In this document: positions 5,092 through 8,770 of the stretch, in pieces
Layout: each line of letters starts with the position of its first letter
Position numbering within the stretch: position 1 is the first letter of the stretch
Source: Planctomycetaceae bacterium
GTDB taxonomy: Bacteria; Planctomycetota; Planctomycetia; Pirellulales; Thermoguttaceae
Direction of reading: 5' to 3'
DNA: 8,770 bases
NCBI GenBank assembly: GCA_031274385.1
Contig: JAISQH010000310.1
Span: 1 to 8,770, forward strand
Translations under genes and position numbers: made by a program
The notes under the pieces: generated by a model
Told to the model about the DNA's origin: nothing
Databases searched by the model: none
Seen by the model: the letters and a program-made list of their open reading frames with translations, nothing else

Positions 5092-8000
5092 CTATTCTGC
5101 GTAAAATTGTAATTCTTTTCGTTCTCCGTTGCGAAGTGCTGTCAGGACAATTTTGTCGCCGAAGGTTGCAGACCCGATCCGCCGCCGTGCTTCCGCTTCG
5201 TTATACTCTTTACCGTTTATTTGAACGATAACGTCGCCGGTTTGCAATCCGGCACGCTTTGCTGATCCTTTTTCCTGAACGCTGTCAACAATCAATGTCT
5301 TGCCCGATTGCTTTACCGAAAAGCCCCACGAAGACGAAAACCGGGCAGTGATATCAAGCCGCTTCATTTGACTGCTCTGATATATCTTTCGAAAAGCCAA
5401 AAAACGAAAATTCAGCTTGACGGCTTCTTCCGGTAATTGAAATGTTTGGTCGAATGGATTTTGAAGAGAAACCTTTTCCGCTATCATCAAACTCTGTCCG
5501 CTTTTCACTGCCGTATCGGTCGTTGCCTGAAAAACAAATAGACCGGTTGAATCGTTTTTTCTTACGGCAAATCGAATCAGTTTATTTTTCGCTGCGTCTG
5601 TGTCTTCGTTTTCAATCAAGTCAAAATGTAAATCACGTTTCCACTCTCCGCCGTAATCGACACAAAGCCGAAAAGGCAATGCAGGTTTTTTAGGAATAAG
5701 GAATTGAGCAACTTTGAAGTTTGGATTTCCCATCGGTTCCTGAATGAATAATCCTTGTTCAGTATCAATCCGGTCTCCTTTTGTCCAACCTCCGCCCCAT
5801 CCGCTTTTACTCCAATTTTCGAGCGGATCGTGAAAATCCCAAATAACCCGACCGCGACCGTCTTTTCCGCGAAACGCCGCCGCATGGGGAAACGCCGACA
5901 TCGGAAACGCTTCGCCACTTTGAAGCAGATTGTCCGGCGGATCGGAAACCAATCCGTTTTCTGCACGAAAACGCCCCTTGCCGTCAACATCAATTTCAAT
6001 CGTGATACGAAACACTTCGTCCGGCAGCCGTGTCCGTGCTGCGGCAGCGTTTGTTACATCCCAAATGGACGGATTGCCGCCGGCGGTTACCATTTGCCGG
6101 GAATCCCTGCTCCATCCGACTTTACAGTTCCAATCTCCCGACGGAATAGAGGCAAATGCCTGACATGTTTTCGTATCAACAATCACCGTACCGTTATCTC
6201 CGCTGTTTCGGGTAACGGCAAGTTTCGAACTGTCCGGCGAAAAGGTAAGCGAAACAATTTGACCGCCGCAGCCGCCCCATTTCCGAAGGACATCTCCCGT
6301 TGCGGCATCCCGAAAATTCACCGCTCCGCCGGAAGTTGCCGTTACAATCATTGTTGCGTCTGGGCTGATCGCGGCTCTGGGGACGGGAACATCAGAGGAT
6401 TCGTTTATTATCATCACCGGCTTACCCGTTTCCGTATTCCAAACGGCAACAGTATTGTTATCAAAAGCGGAAAGCAATCGGGTTCCGCCTGCAAACAATG
6501 CAAGCGCGTTGCTTTTGCCGCTTTCACCATGAATTTGCCAAGAATGGACTCTTTCACCGGAATCCAAGTCAATGATAAGGATATTATTTTTTGAACGGCA
6601 AATGGCATAAATTCTTTTCTTTTCCAAATCGACAGCAAAATAATTCGCCCACGAATATTGTTTGTCCCAAACTATTTTTTGGGTATCGGGATTCCAAAGA
6701 ATGATTTTTTCCATTGATGTCCCAAACAAAATATCGTATCTATTTCCGCCGGTCTTGGGAATCAAAGCGACAGCCGTTCCGCGTTCTGCTCGTCCGTCTG
6801 AAACATTGTCGTCCAAAAAAGCAAGTTCCTTTCCTGTTTTTGCGTCCCAAACAGCAACCAGATAATCCTCAGCAACAGCGGCAATCAACCGTTCATCGGA
6901 ACTCCAATCGGTCTGATAACTTTTGGTCTGCACTTTCTTTGATACGGCAAATTCTTTGACCTTCACCGCATTGGGAATTTCTGCAATAGAAACAGGCGGT
7001 GTCTCTAATTTCGGTTTCCGCAGTTCGCCTTCCGCCGGTTTTGGCAACACAATCACGTTGGCATCTTTCCAATCGAGTTCAGGATACTGCTTCTGTAATT
7101 CCCGCTTTTCGTCATCAGAAAGAGCAAGCAAGTTCTGCGGTTGAGGCTTTACTGGTTCTTTGGGCGGGTCCGGTTCGGTTTTTATTTCCGGCGTTTTCGG
7201 CTTTTCGTCCGATTTTTTTGCAACAGAAATTTTGGGCGGAGTCTTCGGCGGTACTTTGGCAGCGGGCTTTGGAGCGGGCTGCATCAGAAACGAACCGAGC
7301 AAGCCAACGATTAAAATTATTGTTGCGCTCAGTGAAGGGACAAGCCAAAACGGGAGCGGCTTCTTCACCGCCTTCGGCACATTTTTTGCAACTGAAATCG
7401 GCGAAGCAGGCGGAGAAGGTACTGCCGACGACAACATCGTTTGCGGAACCCAAATCGGCTGCTTCGATTGATTTTCTGATTTGTCCGGCGGCAATTCAAT
7501 CGTTTCCGCCGGAACACTTAACATGTCATCGTTCACTGTTTCGTTGACCGCTTCATTTGCTTTCTGTTTCGGTTTCGTTATCATCGCCTTAATGAAGGCT
7601 TTGCAATTCAGGTAACGGTCTTCCCGCTTCTTCGACAGTGCCTTTATTAAGGCAACGTTAACATAATCCGGGATGCCGGGGATCGGTTCCGGTTCGTCAT
7701 GCAACACACATTCCCGCAGGATACCGACATCGCTACCCATAAACGGAACGTGTCCCGAAAACATTTCGTACGCCGTTACCGCCAAAGCATATTGGTCTGT
7801 CTTCGCGTCCTGATATTTGCCTTGCCACTGTTCCGGTGCCATATACGGTCGTGTTCCGGCAACGTCCATTTGCACTTCACTGAACTTGACCATACTTGTA
7901 CGAATTTCCTCCGCCAAGCCGAAATCAATGATCTGTACGCCGTCCGTTTTGCTGACCATGATATTTTGTGGCTTAATATCGCGGTGAATCACCTTCTTTT

Positions 8001-8478
8001 CGTGCGCATAATCCAACCCTTTGGCAATACCCCACAATATCTGAACAATATCGGTGAATGTCATCTGCCCGTGCTTTTCGATGTACTTGCGTTTGTATTC
8101 ATCGAGCGGCATTCCCTCAACATATTTCATCACAAGATAGAGACCGTGCTGCGGATCAGTGAAAAGACCATAGACGGGACAAACATGTTGATGTTGAAGG
8201 GCGTGAACTTTTTTGAACGATTCCTTCACGGAATCCATTGCTTCTTTGACGTGTTGGATTTCTTTCGGTACAAATTTGAGAACAACATTGCGTTCGGCGG
8301 TTTCGTCAAAGGCTTTCCACGCTTCTCCCATTCCACCGCGTCCGAGTTGTTTTTCGAGACGGAAATTCCCGCCAAGCAGAAATCCCGCCGAAAAAGCACT
8401 GGGTTCCCGTGCGGAAACATCAAAGTATTCTGTGGCGTTCGGGTCGTTCGGGCGAATTATTGTCGGATCGTTAGACAT
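5092..8478 (-). CDS. transmembrane Ser/Thr protein kinase with WD40 propeller and C-terminal PDZ domain
   Basis: This is a large (1128 residues) Hanks-type kinase. Numbered from the ATG at 8478: the kinase domain spans about 39-299, with glycine loop LGRGGMGEAW (45-54), ATP-binding Lys68 in VVLKF, catalytic loop HRDIKPQN (Asp167), DFG at 185-187 and APE at 214-216. All catalytic residues are present, so it should be active. A Pro/Ser-rich linker leads to one membrane span (about 378-399, WLVPSLSATIILIVGLLGSF), then a Pro/Lys-rich spacer (400-449). About 519-809 form a WD40-type propeller with recurring VWDAKTG, LWNPDT, VWNTETG and IWDVT blade ends. About 820-1045 is an unassigned beta-rich segment with many Trp/Gly (GWGGGW). 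A PDZ-like domain (about 1050-1128, with AGLQTGDVIVQING) ends the chain. The inferred topology is kinase inside, WD40 and PDZ outside the membrane. A TTG at 8509-8511 would add 11 residues; the ATG is preferred because residues after it resemble a normal start, although no Shine-Dalgarno site is visible. Confidence 0.93.
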   Translation of the reverse strand: MSNDPTIIRPNDPNATEYFDVSAREPSAFSAGFLLGGNFRLEKQLGRGGMGEAWKAFDETAERNVVLKFVPKEIQHVKEAMDSVKESFKKVHALQHQHVCPVYGLFTDPQHGLYLVMKYVEGMPLDEYKRKYIEKHGQMTFTDIVQILWGIAKGLDYAHEKKVIHRDIKPQNIMVSKTDGVQIIDFGLAEEIRTSMVKFSEVQMDVAGTRPYMAPEQWQGKYQDAKTDQYALAVTAYEMFSGHVPFMGSDVGILRECVLHDEPEPIPGIPDYVNVALIKALSKKREDRYLNCKAFIKAMITKPKQKANEAVNETVNDDMLSVPAETIELPPDKSENQSKQPIWVPQTMLSSAVPSPPASPISVAKNVPKAVKKPLPFWLVPSLSATIILIVGLLGSFLMQPAPKPAAKVPPKTPPKISVAKKSDEKPKTPEIKTEPDPPKEPVKPQPQNLLALSDDEKRELQKQYPELDWKDANVIVLPKPAEGELRKPKLETPPVSIAEIPNAVKVKEFAVSKKVQTKSYQTDWSSDERLIAAVAEDYLVAVWDAKTGKELAFLDDNVSDGRAERGTAVALIPKTGGNRYDILFGTSMEKIILWNPDTQKIVWDKQYSWANYFAVDLEKKRIYAICRSKNNILIIDLDSGERVHSWQIHGESGKSNALALFAGGTRLLSAFDNNTVAVWNTETGKPVMIINESSDVPVPRAAISPDATMIVTATSGGAVNFRDAATGDVLRKWGGCGGQIVSLTFSPDSSKLAVTRNSGDNGTVIVDTKTCQAFASIPSGDWNCKVGWSRDSRQMVTAGGNPSIWDVTNAAAARTRLPDEVFRITIEIDVDGKGRFRAENGLVSDPPDNLLQSGEAFPMSAFPHAAAFRGKDGRGRVIWDFHDPLENWSKSGWGGGWTKGDRIDTEQGLFIQEPMGNPNFKVAQFLIPKKPALPFRLCVDYGGEWKRDLHFDLIENEDTDAAKNKLIRFAVRKNDSTGLFVFQATTDTAVKSGQSLMIAEKVSLQNPFDQTFQLPEEAVKLNFRFLAFRKIYQSSQMKRLDITARFSSSWGFSVKQSGKTLIVDSVQEKGSAKRAGLQTGDVIVQINGKEYNEAEARRRIGSATFGDKIVLTALRNGERKELQFYAE

Positions 8479-8558
8479 AGTAAAAACAAGAACAGCAGGG
8501 TGTGTCCGCAAATATTATTTGATCAATGGTTCGTCCCGCGCAGGAACGTTATTTAGTT

Positions 8559-8577
8559 GAGAGTGGAGAGTGGAGAG
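8559..8577. repeat. heptamer tandem repeat GAGAGTG, about 2.7 copies
   Basis: GAGAGTG-GAGAGTG-GAGAG is a perfect 7-base-period repeat directly left of the hairpin at 8585-8627. Short heptamer repeats of this type are known as intergenic elements in cyanobacteria and some other bacteria; the function is unknown. Confidence 0.55.
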
Positions 8578-8584
8578 CGTGGTA

Positions 8585-8627
8585 CGCAAGCGTGATTCAA
8601 ACCGTTCCGTGATGAATAACGCTTGCG
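8585..8627. repeat. long hairpin, 15-base arms with one mismatch
   Basis: CGCAAGCGTGATTCA (8585-8599) pairs with TGAATAACGCTTGCG (8613-8627) at 14 of 15 positions (one G/A mismatch), enclosing the 13-base loop AACCGTTCCGTGA. No T-tract follows directly on either strand, so it is unlikely to be a simple rho-independent terminator. It looks like a REP-like palindromic element, about 107 bases upstream of the kinase start. Confidence 0.65.
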
Positions 8628-8632
8628 AAACC

Positions 8633-8655
8633 ATTCACTATTCATTATTCACTAT
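8633..8655. repeat. heptamer tandem repeat ATTCAYT, about 3.3 copies
   Basis: ATTCACT-ATTCATT-ATTCACT-AT is a 7-base-period repeat with one substitution, starting five bases after the hairpin. It has the same period as the GAGAGTG tract on the other side of the hairpin but an unrelated sequence. Confidence 0.55.
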
Positions 8656-8770
8656 ACTTTCGGCAGTCATAAAGATCATGTTTTTGTGAATTATTTTTGT
8701 AAAGGTATTATTAACATCCCGTTGTTCGCAAAACTTTTAATAAAGTGTTCGGTTTGTACGATGAATTAAA

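Larger units (their letters stand above)
8479..8770. other. upstream region of the kinase gene, no gene seen
   Basis: No coding region is supported in the last 292 bases. The stretch holds two heptamer-repeat tracts and a long hairpin (listed separately), then an AT-rich tail. The promoter of the kinase gene should lie here, reading leftwards, but I could not find a convincing -35/-10 pair. A gene may begin to the right of the window. Confidence 0.5.

Noticed and set aside
5755..6594. 279-residue plus-strand ORF opposite the kinase gene
   Set aside because: It is antisense to the WD40 and beta-domain coding region, which is clearly real. The composition is odd (many Arg, Cys, Asn) with no domain motifs.
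7699..8556. 285-residue plus-strand ORF opposite the kinase domain
   Set aside because: It is antisense to intact kinase motifs (glycine loop, HRD, DFG, APE), so it is a shadow of that gene.
1..8770. CRISPR array, tRNA, rRNA, riboswitch or defence-island genes
   Set aside because: I saw no regularly spaced repeats of CRISPR length, no cloverleaf-like tRNA, no rRNA core sequences and no recognisable nuclease, methylase or toxin-antitoxin proteins.

Overview
The window reads as a chromosomal segment of a moderately AT-rich bacterium, most plausibly a member of the Planctomycetota or a related PVC lineage. The main reason is the very large serine/threonine kinase on the minus strand: a cytoplasmic Hanks-type kinase, one membrane span, a WD40 propeller and a PDZ domain in a single chain, an architecture favoured in that phylum. 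Most of the genes also lack clear Shine-Dalgarno sites. The assignment is inference; no rRNA or other marker that would settle it is present.

Layout, left to right. Positions 1-200 are the right end of an ISL3-family insertion sequence: the last codons of a transposase with a single-base frameshift, then a terminal inverted repeat. Positions 201-865 hold no convincing gene but are rich in short repeats and palindromes. From 866 come a PadR-type regulator, a short membrane ORF (1421-1621), and directly abutting it a 5'-truncated PstS-like phosphate-binding protein remnant (1609-1788), which looks like a deletion scar. Next are a DUF1848 protein with a radical-SAM-like CxxxCxxC motif (1806-2774), RNase PH (2873-3583) and an ACT-domain threonine ammonia-lyase (3637-4845). 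A 246-base convergent spacer follows, with a GC-rich palindromic patch. The kinase-WD40-PDZ gene fills 5092-8478 on the minus strand. Its upstream region (8479-8770) has no gene but carries a long hairpin flanked by two heptamer-repeat tracts.

The genes do not form one obvious pathway. RNase PH (3'-end tRNA maturation) and threonine ammonia-lyase (threonine to 2-oxobutyrate, for isoleucine synthesis or threonine breakdown) are housekeeping enzymes, each probably with its own transcription signals. The PadR regulator, the broken membrane/PstS pair and the IS end suggest that 1-1800 has been rearranged. No CRISPR array, tRNA, rRNA or recognisable defence system is visible. The most interesting items are the scar at about 1609-1621, the multidomain kinase with an unassigned beta-rich segment, and the structured intergenic repeats at 680-850 and 8559-8655. 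None is strong evidence for a new system.
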